The notes under the pieces: generated by a model | Database searches by the model: none | What the model was told of the DNA's origin: nothing | The model's input: only the letters and a program-made list of their open reading frames with translations | Part shown: in pieces, positions 28,042-37,801 of the stretch | Layout of the letters: each line of letters opens with the position of its first letter | Numbering within the stretch: position 1 is the first letter of the stretch | Assembly: GCF_001465875.1 (NCBI RefSeq) | Contig: NZ_LN901321.1 | Coordinates: 1-64,000, forward strand | Direction: 5' to 3' | Source: Legionella saoudiensis | GTDB lineage: Bacteria; Pseudomonadota; Gammaproteobacteria; Legionellales; Legionellaceae | DNA: 64,000 nt | Position numbers and translations under genes: made by a program

Positions 28042-30426
28042 ATGAAATTAAGTAAATTATGGTTACGTGAATGGGTTAATTTCTCATTAACAGAACAAGA
28101 ATTAGCCGATCAATTAACAATGGCAGGTCTGGAAGTCGATGCAGTAAGCCCTGTAGCTGGAGAGTTTACCCACGTAATCGTTGCTGAAGTTCTTAGTACT
28201 AAGCCACATCCTGATGCCGATAAATTAACTTTGTGTGAAGTAAACATTAATACGGATACTCCTTTACAAATTGTTTGTGGTGCCTCTAATGTGCGCCCGG
28301 GGCTAAAAGTTGCATTAGCTATGATTGGCGCGGTCTTGCCTGGTGGCTTTAAAATTAAAGAATCAAAGTTACGTGGCCAGCTATCACAAGGCATGCTGTG
28401 CTCCGTAGCAGAACTAGGGATGGCAGAACAATCAGATGGAATTTTGGAACTGGAGCACGAAGCCCCTGTTGGCATGGACTTACGGGAGTATTTAACTTTA
28501 GATGACCATGTTCTGGATGTTGATTTAACCCCCAATCGTGCTGATTGCTTTAGCGTATTAGGGATTGCTCGCGAAGTCGCTGTATTAAACAAATTACCTT
28601 TGCTCGAGAAACCAATACCAGAGGTTGCTCCCAGCATTGATGATGTTCTTCCCGTAACACTGCTAAACCCAGAGGCCTGTGCACGCTATTGTGGTCGTGT
28701 TATTCGTAATATTAGTCCTCATGCAAGTACGCCTGTATGGATGTCAGAGCGCTTGCGTCGCGCTGGTATTCGCTCATTACATCCTGTTGTTGACATTATG
28801 AATTACGTCATGCTTGAGCTTGGACAGCCAATGCATGCTTTTGATCTGAACACGATTAAAGGCGAAATTAAGATTCGTTTTAGTCATGAAAACGAACAAT
28901 TAGAATTACTCGATGGTCAAGAGCTCTGCTTCAACGCGAATGTATTGGTTATTGCCGATCAAGAAAAGCCCTTAGCCATGGCTGGAGTAATGGGGGGAGC
29001 GAATAGTGCCGTACAAGAGCATACAACGGATGTTTTCCTTGAGAGCGCATTCTTTAATCCCATTACTATTGCTGGTGTTGCTAGAAAATTTGGTCTATTT
29101 AGTGATTCGTCACAGCGTTTTGAGCGAGGAGTCGATCCTTATTTACAACGAAGAGCTCTGGAGCGTGCCACCGAACTTGTTTTGTCAATTGTTGGTGGGA
29201 AAGCGGGTCCTGTAATTGAAGCGAATAACAGCACATATATACCTACTACCGTTAATTTTTCTTTTGATACTGACAAAGTGAAGCGCTTGACTGGTCTTAA
29301 TATCTCACGTGAAGAAATGAAAAGCCTCTTACAAGGAATTGGCATCTCTGTTGTCAACGAACACAGCAATACGATTCTTGAGGTAAGCATTCCTTCACAC
29401 CGTTTTGATATTCAGCAAGATGTTGATTTAGTAGAGGAAATTATTCGCTTATACGGCTATGATAATTTAAAAGCAGAACCAATGCAGGCTTCGGTACAAG
29501 CAGGAACCACCTGTGCCAATGAAGAGATTGCGACTCGCGTAGCACGTTGGTTTAGCAGTAATGGATACAATGAAACCATCAGTTACAGTTTCGTAGATCC
29601 TCAACTACAAGAAGAACTTTATCCGCAATACCAAACCATGCAGTTATTAAACCCCATTTCTTCAGAACTATCGCAAATGCGGGTAGGAATGTGGCCAGGC
29701 TTAATTGCTTCGATGATCCACAATGTTCACCGCCAGCAGCAATCGGTAAAGTTTTTTGAGGTGGGAGTAGTTTTTGACCTTAAGCAGCAACACTTAGCCG
29801 AGCGCCCTTGCGTTGCAGGTTTGATGATGGGATCGATAGGTGATGTAAATTGGAGTGAAACCAGCCGCAAATTTGACTTTTTTGATTTAAAAGGTGATTT
29901 GCAATCTTTATTTGCTGCGTTAAAATTAAACCGCGTTGAGTTTATTGCGGCATCGCATTCAGCATTACATCCCGGGCAATCTGCTGAAATTTTAGTAAAT
30001 GGGGTATTTGCTGGGTGGATAGGGGCATTACATCCGCGCTTAATTGATGCTTTAGATTTGCAAGACGATGTGTTTTTATTTGAATTAAATTTAAATGCAC
30101 TTATTGGCCATGGTGCGCCTCGTTATCGACCCATATCAAAATATCCACAAATCCGCCGAGATTTGTCGTTTTTAGTGGACAAGCAAATTAGCGTGATGCA
30201 GATTGAGTCGGCAATTAGATCGGTTATTAAAGAAAATTGGTTGAAAGCCTTTGACGTATTTGATGTATATACTGGCCAAGGTATTCCAGAAGGCAAGAAA
30301 AGTTTAGCTGTTGCAATGACGTTACAAGATGATAGTCGTACATTAGTTGACGCTGAGATCAATTCTCTAATCAGTGCTATAATCAAAGCGTTAGAAAATG
30401 AATTTTCAATCATATTGAGGGAATAA
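28042..30426 (+). CDS. pheT: Phenylalanyl-tRNA synthetase beta chain
   Basis: This is the 794-residue beta subunit. It has an N-terminal OB-fold tRNA-binding domain ([28 protein letters not shown]), the B3/B4 editing domain ([22 protein letters not shown]), B5, an inactive class II core, and a C-terminal anticodon-binding ferredoxin-like domain ([14 protein letters not shown]). All are present and in order. The ihfA GTG start follows two bases after the stop, as in other gammaproteobacteria. Confidence 0.97.
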   Translation: MKLSKLWLREWVNFSLTEQELADQLTMAGLEVDAVSPVAGEFTHVIVAEVLSTKPHPDADKLTLCEVNINTDTPLQIVCGASNVRPGLKVALAMIGAVLPGGFKIKESKLRGQLSQGMLCSVAELGMAEQSDGILELEHEAPVGMDLREYLTLDDHVLDVDLTPNRADCFSVLGIAREVAVLNKLPLLEKPIPEVAPSIDDVLPVTLLNPEACARYCGRVIRNISPHASTPVWMSERLRRAGIRSLHPVVDIMNYVMLELGQPMHAFDLNTIKGEIKIRFSHENEQLELLDGQELCFNANVLVIADQEKPLAMAGVMGGANSAVQEHTTDVFLESAFFNPITIAGVARKFGLFSDSSQRFERGVDPYLQRRALERATELVLSIVGGKAGPVIEANNSTYIPTTVNFSFDTDKVKRLTGLNISREEMKSLLQGIGISVVNEHSNTILEVSIPSHRFDIQQDVDLVEEIIRLYGYDNLKAEPMQASVQAGTTCANEEIATRVARWFSSNGYNETISYSFVDPQLQEELYPQYQTMQLLNPISSELSQMRVGMWPGLIASMIHNVHRQQQSVKFFEVGVVFDLKQQHLAERPCVAGLMMGSIGDVNWSETSRKFDFFDLKGDLQSLFAALKLNRVEFIAASHSALHPGQSAEILVNGVFAGWIGALHPRLIDALDLQDDVFLFELNLNALIGHGAPRYRPISKYPQIRRDLSFLVDKQISVMQIESAIRSVIKENWLKAFDVFDVYTGQGIPEGKKSLAVAMTLQDDSRTLVDAEINSLISAIIKALENEFSIILRE

Positions 30427-30428
30427 TC

Positions 30429-30722
30429 GTGAATGCACTTAGCAAAGCAATAATGTCTGAAACCTTGTGTGATGAATTAAACATGTCTAAATCTGCTGCA
30501 AAAGAAATGGTAGAAAATTTTTTTGAAGTATTACGACATGCACTTGAACATGGACATCATGTAAAATTATCAGGTTTTGGTAATTTTACCCTAAGGGATA
30601 AGCCACAAAGACCTGGTAGAAACCCGAAGACAGGTGAAGAAATACCTGTTGTTGCCCGTAGGGTAGTGACGTTTAAATCAGGTTTGAAGTTGAAAACCAA
30701 AATTGAAGAAATAGGAAAATAG
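30429..30722 (+). CDS. ihfA: Integration host factor alpha
   Basis: This 97-residue DNA-bending protein pairs with IhfB and shapes promoters and recombination sites. It is told from HU by its place after pheT and by the sequence [27 protein letters not shown], whose Pro intercalates at the bend. It starts with GTG. In Legionella, IHF is one of the factors reported to regulate the Rsm RNAs, which makes its presence with the RNA candidate at 21842 noteworthy; that link comes from general knowledge. Confidence 0.96.
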   Translation: MNALSKAIMSETLCDELNMSKSAAKEMVENFFEVLRHALEHGHHVKLSGFGNFTLRDKPQRPGRNPKTGEEIPVVARRVVTFKSGLKLKTKIEEIGK

Positions 30723-30726
30723 TTCG

Positions 30727-31050
30727 TTGACTTATTATTCGAAACATGTACTTATATGCACTAACCAGAAGGCTGCAGGCAAACAATGCTGCGCTAACTC
30801 TGGTGGTGAAGAGTTTTTTACTTACATGAAATCACGCTTGTCGGAACTGGGTATGCATGGCCCAGGAAAAGTTCGTGTGAGTAAATCAGGTTGTCTTGGA
30901 CGTTGTGATTTAGGGCCTTGTGTTGTTATTTATCCCGAAGGTGTATGGTATACCTACTCATCTTTTGCTGATATTGACACCATTATTGACTCGCACTTGA
31001 TTTCTGGGAATATTGCCCAGGAATTAGCAATTGATCCTGAGCACGTGTAA
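30727..31050 (+). CDS. Thioredoxin-fold [2Fe-2S] ferredoxin
   Basis: This 107-residue protein has the Cys pattern of the thioredoxin-like ferredoxin family: Cys in HVLICTNQ, Cys-Cys in GKQCCANSGG, then SGCLGRCDLGPCVVIYP. It probably carries one [2Fe-2S] cluster. Its partner is unknown. It begins with TTG four bases after ihfA, so it is likely the last gene of that operon; no terminator directly follows. Confidence 0.85.
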   Translation: MTYYSKHVLICTNQKAAGKQCCANSGGEEFFTYMKSRLSELGMHGPGKVRVSKSGCLGRCDLGPCVVIYPEGVWYTYSSFADIDTIIDSHLISGNIAQELAIDPEHV

Positions 31051-31409
31051 ATTATTTTACCTGCGCTCATAGGATAATTAAGGTTGTGAATGCATAATCA
31101 CACCCATGTAAGAAAAAATCGTAGGCTGGGCTATAAGCTCAGCAGCGGTATTTCGATGAAGCCATTGCTGGGCTTCACAGCCCAGCCTACATCCATATTA
31201 GTTCGGTAATGAAACATCTGTATTTTTGTTTCTTTAACTGAACAATATTTTTATAGTGGTTTTATCAGACAGAATTTGTTATATTTACGCGGATTTATTT
31301 ATTTGTTTGTAAATTTTTATCCTTTTTACTTGTAGGATGTTTCTGTTTTGGTTAAAATCGCCCGTCCATGATAGAAGATTACTAATTTAGGCAGTTCGGA
31401 GTTCATTTA
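31051..31409. other. Non-coding gap before rplM
   Basis: No gene is seen in this stretch of about 360 bases. It contains the largest family A palindromic repeat (31121-31190). The AT-rich second half should carry the rplM-rpsI promoter and leader. Confidence 0.6.
31121..31190. repeat. Palindromic repeat family A, full copy
   Basis: A 70-base element bounded by a perfect 12-base inverted repeat (GTAGGCTGGGCT and AGCCCAGCCTAC), with a second nested dyad GCTGGGCT-TCAC-AGCCCAGC at the right end. Shorter versions of the same core lie at 32332-32345, 43619-43644, 47069-47089 and 61453-61472. Confidence 0.8.
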
Positions 31410-31844
31410 ATGAAGACATTTAGTGCCAAAAGCCATGAAGTCAAACGTGACTGGTTCGTGGTTGATGCCAGCGATAAAGTTTTAGGTCGCTTAGCTACTG
31501 AGATTGCCCGTCGTTTACGCGGAAAACATAAAGCTGAGTATACCCCCCATGTTGATACTGGTGACTACATTATCGTCACAAATGCAGAGAAAGTTACTGT
31601 GACCGGTCGCAAATTCAAAGACAAAATGTATTACCGTCACACAGGTCACCCAGGTGGTATTAAATCAGATAGTTTTGAAAAACTACAGGCTAGAAACCCT
31701 GTTCGAATTATCGAATTAGCTGTAAAAGGCATGTTACCAAAAAATCCTTTGGGTCGTGAGATGTATCGTAAACTTAAAGTATACGTTGGCAACGAGCATC
31801 CACATACAGCACAACAACCCAAGCAACTTGATATTGAGGAATAA
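31410..31844 (+). CDS. rplM: Ribosomal protein uL13
   Basis: This is the 144-residue uL13. Family signatures are [40 protein letters not shown] and [18 protein letters not shown]. It is followed after five bases by rpsI, the invariant partner. In E. coli L13 represses this operon by binding its leader; the same may hold here. Confidence 0.97.
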   Translation: MKTFSAKSHEVKRDWFVVDASDKVLGRLATEIARRLRGKHKAEYTPHVDTGDYIIVTNAEKVTVTGRKFKDKMYYRHTGHPGGIKSDSFEKLQARNPVRIIELAVKGMLPKNPLGREMYRKLKVYVGNEHPHTAQQPKQLDIEE

Positions 31845-31849
31845 GTATT

Positions 31850-32281
31850 ATGGCTGAAATGAAGCAATACTATGGCACTGGCCGTAGAAAAAGTTCAACA
31901 GCTCGTGTGTTTTTGCGTCCTGGTAAAGGTGAGATCAAAGTTAATGGTCGCACTTTGAAAGAATATTTCTGCCGTGAAACTTCTTGCATGGTTGTGATGC
32001 AGCCACTAGAAACTGTTGATTTAGTTAACAAGTTCGACATCTACATTACTGTTGTTGGTGGTGGTGTTTCTGGTCAAGCTGGTGCCGTTCGTTTAGGTAT
32101 CGCGAGAGCCTTAGTTAATTATGATGAGCATGGTTTAGCGGAAGATGCAGAACCAAATCCCGATTCATTCCGTAGAAAGCTTCGTGCTCGCGGCTTGTTA
32201 ACACGTGATTCACGTCGTGTTGAAAGAAAGAAAGTGGGTCTACACAAAGCACGTCGTGCTACTCAGTACTCCAAACGTTAA
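31850..32281 (+). CDS. rpsI: Ribosomal protein uS9
   Basis: This is the 143-residue uS9, with [19 protein letters not shown] at the start, [19 protein letters not shown] in the middle, and the conserved basic tail ending QYSKR that reaches the P-site. It shares an operon with rplM. A strong terminator follows 17 bases after the stop. Confidence 0.97.
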   Translation: MAEMKQYYGTGRRKSSTARVFLRPGKGEIKVNGRTLKEYFCRETSCMVVMQPLETVDLVNKFDIYITVVGGGVSGQAGAVRLGIARALVNYDEHGLAEDAEPNPDSFRRKLRARGLLTRDSRRVERKKVGLHKARRATQYSKR

Positions 32282-32297
32282 TCGTTTATTGGACACC

Positions 32298-32324
32298 AAA
32301 AACCCCGCTGTTGCGGGGTTTTTT
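32298..32324 (+). terminator. Terminator after rpsI
   Basis: AAAAACCCCGC pairs with GCGGGGTTTTT around a TGTT loop and is followed by T's. It separates the ribosomal operon from petABC. A minimal family A dyad (GGGCT-GTAA-AGCCC, 32332-32345) comes directly after. Confidence 0.92.
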
Positions 32325-32401
32325 ATTGGTTGGGCTGTAAAGCCCGGACTACTGAGTTAAACTGCCCGGATACCCTAATATCATTCTGAGGTGCTCTCAT
32401 A

Positions 32402-33013
32402 ATGAGTGAAGTTACCGATCCAAATCAAAAAGTAGAAGATTCTATAGATGAAGGCAGACGCCGCTTTTTACTGGGCACTACCTGTGTTCTAGGCGGTATT
32501 GGCGCTTTATGCGCGTTGACGCCTCTCGTCTCATCTTGGTTGCCAAGTGCCAAAGCCCAAGCTGAAGGCGCTCCCATTCACGTTGATTTAAGCAAAATGG
32601 AACCTGGTGAGCAAGCAGTTGTTGAATGGCGTGGTAAGCCAGTATGGATTATTCGTCGTACACAAGAAATGCTACACAAGCTTAATGAAAATACCGGACA
32701 ATTAAGAGATCCTCAATCCCTCACCGCTCAACAACCAGCTTATGCACAAAATCCACATCGTTCACTTAATCCGGAGTATCTTGTATTAATTGGCATTTGC
32801 ACCCATCTTGGCTGTTCGCCAAAATACAAACCAACACTTGGCGAGTTGGGTCCTGATTGGCCTGGAGGCTTCTTTTGCCCCTGTCATGGCTCTACTTTTG
32901 ACCTTGCCGGTCGAGTTTTTAAAAATGTACCGGCACCGATAAATATGGAAGTGCCACCTTATTATTTTATTGATAAGCATACCCTGGTAATTGGCGAAAA
33001 TAGTAAAATGTAG
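32402..33013 (+). CDS. petA: Cytochrome bc1 Rieske iron-sulfur subunit
   Basis: This is the Rieske subunit of ubiquinol-cytochrome c reductase in the inner membrane. A twin-arginine-like RRRFLLGT precedes its single membrane helix (residues about 24-45). The cluster site is complete: CTHLGC and CPCHGS. The length of 203 residues is normal. petB and petC follow at 18 bases and one base, so the three form one operon. Confidence 0.96.
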   Translation: MSEVTDPNQKVEDSIDEGRRRFLLGTTCVLGGIGALCALTPLVSSWLPSAKAQAEGAPIHVDLSKMEPGEQAVVEWRGKPVWIIRRTQEMLHKLNENTGQLRDPQSLTAQQPAYAQNPHRSLNPEYLVLIGICTHLGCSPKYKPTLGELGPDWPGGFFCPCHGSTFDLAGRVFKNVPAPINMEVPPYYFIDKHTLVIGENSKM

Positions 33014-33031
33014 CTACTTTAGAGAAAATGA

Positions 33032-34243
33032 ATGAACAGATTATTTAAATGGTTGGATGTACGCTTCCCATTGATAAGTACCTGGAAACAATACTTTAGC
33101 GCCTATTATGTGCCCAAAAATTTAAATTTCTTCTACTTTTTTGGTTCTATTGCCTTGGTTGTTTTAGCGAACCAGTTTATTACTGGTTTATGGCTCACAA
33201 TGTTTTACACGCCCAACTCAGAGCAGGCTTTTGCTTCAGTGGAGTACATCATGCGCGATGTCAATTACGGTTGGCTGCTGCGTTATATGCACTCGACAGG
33301 GGCTTCCGCGTTTTTTATTGTAATTTATTTACATTTATTTCGCGGCTTGCTTTATGGCTCCTATCAACGACCACGCGAATTAGTATGGCTCTTGGGTATG
33401 TTATTGTATGTTTTACTTTTAGCTGCGGCTTTTTTAGGCTACTTGCTGCCTTGGGGGCAAATGTCTTATTGGGGAGCAGAGGTAATTACTTCATTGGTAG
33501 GTGGTATACCCTATATCGGGGACAGTCTTGAAATCTGGTTAAGAGGCGATTATTCGGTGACTAACGCAACACTTCAGCGCTTTTTTGCGTTGCATATTGT
33601 TGGCATACCATTACTTTTTCTATTTCTGGTTTTTTTACATATTGTTGCTTTACATCAGGTTGGCTCCAATAATCCCGAAGGCATAGACATAAAAAATAAT
33701 TTAGATTCGAAAGGAAATCCTGTTGATGGCATTCCGTTCCATCCCTATTATGTTGTTAAAGATTTTCTTGGCGTTTTGCTTTTTTTACTGTTCTTTTTTG
33801 CGGTGGTATTTTTTGCCCCAGAAATGGGAGGGTACTTTTTAGAGCATAGTAATTTTGCTCCTGCCAATCCTATGGTAACACCGGATCATATTGCGCCCAT
33901 GTGGTATATGTCCCCATTCTATGCCATTTTACGCGCTATTCCTGATAAACTTTTGGGAATTATAGGCATGGGAGCTGCTGTTGCCATCTTTTTCTTTTTG
34001 CCTTGGTTAGACCGTAGCCCCGTGCGCTCTATGCGTTATAAAGGTCGTTTTTCACGCATCATGTTATGCCTCGGAGTTATGGCATTTTTAATTTTGGGGT
34101 ATTTAGGCACTATTCCTGTAAATCCTTTGCGCTTACTCATATCCCGTATTTGTGCGGTCCTTTATTTTTCATACTTTATTTTGATGCCATTCTACACACG
34201 CTGGGAAGTCACGCGTCCAGTTCCGCTGCGGATAGGAGGCTAA
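33032..34243 (+). CDS. petB: Cytochrome b of the bc1 complex
   Basis: This is the 403-residue membrane core with both quinol sites and two b haems. The helix-B and helix-D histidines are visible (YMHSTGASAFFIVIYLHLF and FFALHIVGIPLLFLFLVFLHIVALH). The Qo-site motif usually written PEWY reads APMWYMSPFYAIL, so the Glu of PEWY is not at its usual place (PMWY). Alternatives to the Glu occur in some bacteria, so this may be natural variation. The C-terminal part has the expected extra helices. Confidence 0.95.
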   Translation: MNRLFKWLDVRFPLISTWKQYFSAYYVPKNLNFFYFFGSIALVVLANQFITGLWLTMFYTPNSEQAFASVEYIMRDVNYGWLLRYMHSTGASAFFIVIYLHLFRGLLYGSYQRPRELVWLLGMLLYVLLLAAAFLGYLLPWGQMSYWGAEVITSLVGGIPYIGDSLEIWLRGDYSVTNATLQRFFALHIVGIPLLFLFLVFLHIVALHQVGSNNPEGIDIKNNLDSKGNPVDGIPFHPYYVVKDFLGVLLFLLFFFAVVFFAPEMGGYFLEHSNFAPANPMVTPDHIAPMWYMSPFYAILRAIPDKLLGIIGMGAAVAIFFFLPWLDRSPVRSMRYKGRFSRIMLCLGVMAFLILGYLGTIPVNPLRLLISRICAVLYFSYFILMPFYTRWEVTRPVPLRIGG

Positions 34244-34244
34244 T

Positions 34245-34967
34245 ATGCGAAAGCAAAGAGCACTTCTAGCAGGAGGAGTATTGGGATGCTTGTTGCTCCC
34301 AATATTGGGGGCTCAATCTTGGGCAATGGATAATAAGCCCAGCTTGCAGCGTGGAGCCAAGCTGTATATGAATTATTGTTCAGGCTGTCATTCATTAAAA
34401 TATTTGCGTTACAACCATATGGCAGAAGGCTTAGGCCTTATAGGTTTTGATGGGCGTATTGATGAAGATTTACTTAAAAATAATCTTATTTTTACTGATG
34501 CAACCGTGAATGATCCCATTCGTATTGCCTTACCGCCAGAAGATGCCAAACAATGGTTTGGGGTAGTACCTCCTGATTTATCTTTAGTTACTAGAGAAAA
34601 GGGCGCCAATTGGTTATTCTCGTACTTAAAAAGTTTTTATACTGATAACTCCAGGCCTTTTGGGGTAAACAATTTAATGGTACCTGGGGTTGCCATGCCG
34701 AATATTTTGGAGCCCTTAATTGGTGAAATGACCTTAGTGCCTGGAACTAAAGAACAGGCGCCTCATTTATCCTTGGTTAAGGAAGGGGAGTTATCTGCGG
34801 CCCAACTCGATAGTCTTTTGCAAGACTTAGTGAGCTTTCTCATTTATGTAGGTGAGCCTACACAAGCGATTCGGCATCGGTTAGGTGGCATTGTATTGGC
34901 GTTCCTGCTGGTGTTTTTACTGGTTGTTTTCGCTTTAAAACGCGTGTATTGGCAAAAAACATCGTAG
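34245..34967 (+). CDS. petC: Cytochrome c1
   Basis: This is the 240-residue c1 subunit. A signal peptide (LLAGGVLGCLLLPILGAQSWA) is followed by the haem site CSGCH (YCSGCHSLKYLRY), the axial Met probably in the VPGVAMPNIL segment, and a C-terminal membrane anchor (RLGGIVLAFLLVFLLVVFALKRVYW). It would pass electrons to soluble cytochromes such as the c5 protein at 14118. Confidence 0.96.
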   Translation: MRKQRALLAGGVLGCLLLPILGAQSWAMDNKPSLQRGAKLYMNYCSGCHSLKYLRYNHMAEGLGLIGFDGRIDEDLLKNNLIFTDATVNDPIRIALPPEDAKQWFGVVPPDLSLVTREKGANWLFSYLKSFYTDNSRPFGVNNLMVPGVAMPNILEPLIGEMTLVPGTKEQAPHLSLVKEGELSAAQLDSLLQDLVSFLIYVGEPTQAIRHRLGGIVLAFLLVFLLVVFALKRVYWQKTS

Positions 34968-35120
34968 TTTAGATAACAAAGTAACCCAAAAGATTAAAAA
35001 TATGGTAAAATGTTACGTTTGTACTGTAGGGTAGGGATTTGAGCAATAGCTCAGTAGTTTTCCACAGAATTATTACCCCTAGGTGCCTTACCGTTTTTCA
35101 TGAAATGATAGGAGTTGCTC

Positions 35121-35741
35121 ATGGCAATTGTTGCAAAGCGCACTATAATGTCTTTATTTTCTGATATTGATGATGTGTACAGCCATCAGGTTCGTATCGT
35201 TTTGGCAGAAAAAGGAGTGAATGTCGAAATTCTACCTGCCAAGCAAAATGAACCCAGCGCTGATCTTTTAGCTCTGAACCCTTACGGAACAGTGCCAACT
35301 CTGATTGATAGAGAACTTGTGCTGTATGAACCACGCATTATTATGGAATATTTAGATGAGCGTTTTCCTCATCCGCCATTATTGCCAGTATATCCTGTTG
35401 CACGCGCAGAAACACGTAAAATGATGCATCGAATTGAACATGATTGGTATTACTTAATGAACCAAATTTTAAGAGATACTAATGTAGAAGAAGCAAGAGC
35501 AAACTTATTTGAAAGCTTAACCAGTTTAGATCCTGTTTTTGCCGACAAGCCTTACTTCTTAAGTGATGAATTTTCGTTGCTGGATTGTGCTTTAGCTCCT
35601 TTATTATGGCGTTTGCCTCGTTTAGGTATTGATATTGGGCCTGAGCATAAAGGATTAATTGCATACATGCAGCGCTTGTTTAAACGGGAGTCGTTTCAAG
35701 TTAGCTTAACTGATGCTGAGCGACAATTAAGAGCGGCATAA
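35121..35741 (+). CDS. sspA: Stringent starvation protein A
   Basis: SspA binds RNA polymerase and changes promoter use in stationary phase and acid stress. It has a glutathione-S-transferase fold without catalytic activity: TLFSDIDDVYSHQVRIVLAEKG-like N-terminus (here MSLFSDIDDVYSHQ), LNPYGTVPTLIDRELVLYEPRIIMEYLDERFPHP, and a helical C-terminus. The start at 35121 is set by GGAG six bases upstream; 206 residues. In pathogens SspA often affects virulence. The 150-base gap before it should hold its promoter. Confidence 0.94.
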   Translation: MAIVAKRTIMSLFSDIDDVYSHQVRIVLAEKGVNVEILPAKQNEPSADLLALNPYGTVPTLIDRELVLYEPRIIMEYLDERFPHPPLLPVYPVARAETRKMMHRIEHDWYYLMNQILRDTNVEEARANLFESLTSLDPVFADKPYFLSDEFSLLDCALAPLLWRLPRLGIDIGPEHKGLIAYMQRLFKRESFQVSLTDAERQLRAA

Positions 35742-35743
35742 AC

Positions 35744-36151
35744 ATGACTATGACATCAAACAAACCTTATTTAATTCGTGCTTTTTACGATTGGATTGTA
35801 GACAACGGATTAACACCTTACGTATTGGTTAATACCGCCTATGCGGGTGTACAGGTTCCTCATGAGCACATTGTTGAGGCACGGATCGTGTTAAATATAT
35901 CTCCTGCAGCCACTCGCGGGCTCTTATTAGAAAACGATCGCATCGTCTTTACTGCGCGTTTTTCTGGGAAAACTGAGCAAATTTTTGTTCCTCCTAGTGC
36001 GGTATTAGAAATCTATGCCAAAGAAAATGGTCGCGGTATTGCGTTTGAGCTTGAAGAAGAGCCACCATCTTCGCCTCCACCAGCAACTGCTGGAGCTGAT
36101 GCCGCTGCAACTATGGCTAAAAGTAAGCCGTCGTTAAAATTAGTTAAGTAA
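35744..36151 (+). CDS. sspB: ClpXP specificity factor SspB
   Basis: SspB tethers ssrA-tagged proteins to ClpXP. The folded half (residues about 8-105) has PYLIRAFYDWIVDNGLTPYVLV and ARFSGKTEQIFVPPSAVLEIYAKENG. A flexible Pro/Ala-rich tail leads to the short ClpX-binding end (KPSLKLVK). 135 residues. It lies two bases after sspA, the conserved arrangement. Confidence 0.94.
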   Translation: MTMTSNKPYLIRAFYDWIVDNGLTPYVLVNTAYAGVQVPHEHIVEARIVLNISPAATRGLLLENDRIVFTARFSGKTEQIFVPPSAVLEIYAKENGRGIAFELEEEPPSSPPPATAGADAAATMAKSKPSLKLVK

Positions 36152-36178
36152 TGTAAGGCTCGTCGCCTGCACGAAGTG

Positions 36179-36231
36179 AAGGATCTCCTGAATAAATCAT
36201 TGATACTATGGTGCTATTCAGGAGGTCCTTT
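36179..36231 (+). terminator. Long hairpin after sspB
   Basis: A 16-pair stem (36179-36194 with 36215-36230, one G-T pair) with a 20-base loop, followed by a short TTTG. It probably ends the sspAB transcript; the weak T-run leaves room for another role such as RNA stability. Confidence 0.6.
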
Positions 36232-36316
36232 GTTGTAAACTTCTCAGGATGATAGGTAATAACATTCAGTTCAAACCAGGGTCTGGTAACAGCCCGATCG
36301 TTATTGGAGCAAACAG

Positions 36317-37801
36317 GTGATTAAACCAGAAAATGCCCTTTATCGTTGTGAACACATTAGAGCTTGCGAACAGCAAGCAACATCTTTATATCACCTAGAT
36401 GAAAATGAATTAATGGCTCGAGCAGGTGCAGAAGCGTTCGCCTATATTCAAAAGCTCTATCCTCAGGTGAAACATCTCGCAGTATTTTGTGGTTCAGGTA
36501 ATAATGCGGGTGATGGTTATGTGGTAGCCCGCTTGGCTCATGAATACGGATTAACAGTGACCATTTACCAGGCTAAGGCTTTAGCTGATTTACCTCACGC
36601 GGCACAATATGCGGCTTTAATGGCTATTGATGCGGGCGTCGAGTGTCAACCTGTTGATGAGCCTCTTGATAGTGAAGTTGAACTCATTGTTGATGCCTTG
36701 TTAGGCATCGGCTTGCAAGGCCCAGTTCATGGGTTAATTGCTTCTGCCATTAACCAAATTAATGACAGTGGCATACCGGTGGTTTCTTTAGATATTCCCT
36801 CAGGGCTTAATGCGAATACAGGTTGTGTCGAGAATCTTTGCGTTAAGGCTGCAACCACATTAACTTTTATCGCCCTAAAAGCGGGTTTATATACTGCCGA
36901 TGCTCCTGATTATTGCGGCGATATTTACTGCTGCCCCATACAATTGGAAGCTTGTTTAGTCAAGCAGCCGCTTGCAGCGAGTTTATTGGGGCCGACAAAT
37001 ATTGGCCTGCCGTTAATGCCACGCAAAAAAAATTCTCATAAAGGTGATTATGGGCATGTATTAGTAATTGGGGGCGGGCCAGGTATGCCTGGGGCAATTA
37101 GTTTGGCTGCTAAGGCTGCCATGCGTACAGGTGCAGGCTCTGTAAGTATTGCAACCATTCCTGAACATGCGAAAGGAGCATTAGCGTTGATTCCTGAGGC
37201 GATGGTTTGGGGGATTAGTTCTGCATCAGAACTCCAACCTTTGCTCGCCAGAGCGAGTGTTTGTGTCATTGGTCCGGGTTTAGGAGATAGTGATTGGGCA
37301 GTTAGCTTATTTTTAGCGGCGATCACATCGCAATTACCCATGGTAATAGATGCTTCGGCCTTAAGGCTCTTGGCAGAACATCCGCAATTAGATGATAATT
37401 GGATTTTAACCCCACACCCTGGTGAAGCCGCAGCATTGCTTTCTTGCTCTACAGCTCAAGTGCAACAGGATCGCTATCAGGCTGCCGCAAACATTCAAAA
37501 GCAATATGGGGGAGTGGTCGTATTAAAAGGAGCTGGTTCAATCATCCAAGCCCCGGAACAAAAAACCTTTGTTTGCCCTAAAGGCAACCCGGCGATGGCG
37601 AGTGCGGGTATGGGGGATGTTTTAAGTGGCATTATTGCTGGCCTTTGTGCCCAAGGTTTGTCATTATCAGAGGCGGCTCGTTGCGGAGTATATGCTCATG
37701 CACTTGCAGGAGACAAAGTGGCTTATGCGCAAGGAGGTGTTGGATTATTAGCGAGCGATTTGTTTGACGTTTTACCTTATGTATTAAACTACTGTGAATG
37801 A
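36317..37801 (+). CDS. nnr: Bifunctional NAD(P)HX epimerase/dehydratase
   Basis: This enzyme repairs hydrated NADH and NADPH. The N-terminal half is the YjeF-N epimerase (FCGSGNNAGDGYVVARLA near residues 58-75). The C-terminal half is the ADP-dependent dehydratase of ribokinase fold (GGGPGMPGAISLAAKAA, then GNPAMASAGMGDVLSGIIAGL). The length of 494 residues fits the fused form. It starts with GTG, with GGAG seven bases upstream. Its end overlaps tsaE by eight bases, the standard gammaproteobacterial order. Confidence 0.95.
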   Translation: MIKPENALYRCEHIRACEQQATSLYHLDENELMARAGAEAFAYIQKLYPQVKHLAVFCGSGNNAGDGYVVARLAHEYGLTVTIYQAKALADLPHAAQYAALMAIDAGVECQPVDEPLDSEVELIVDALLGIGLQGPVHGLIASAINQINDSGIPVVSLDIPSGLNANTGCVENLCVKAATTLTFIALKAGLYTADAPDYCGDIYCCPIQLEACLVKQPLAASLLGPTNIGLPLMPRKKNSHKGDYGHVLVIGGGPGMPGAISLAAKAAMRTGAGSVSIATIPEHAKGALALIPEAMVWGISSASELQPLLARASVCVIGPGLGDSDWAVSLFLAAITSQLPMVIDASALRLLAEHPQLDDNWILTPHPGEAAALLSCSTAQVQQDRYQAAANIQKQYGGVVVLKGAGSIIQAPEQKTFVCPKGNPAMASAGMGDVLSGIIAGLCAQGLSLSEAARCGVYAHALAGDKVAYAQGGVGLLASDLFDVLPYVLNYCE

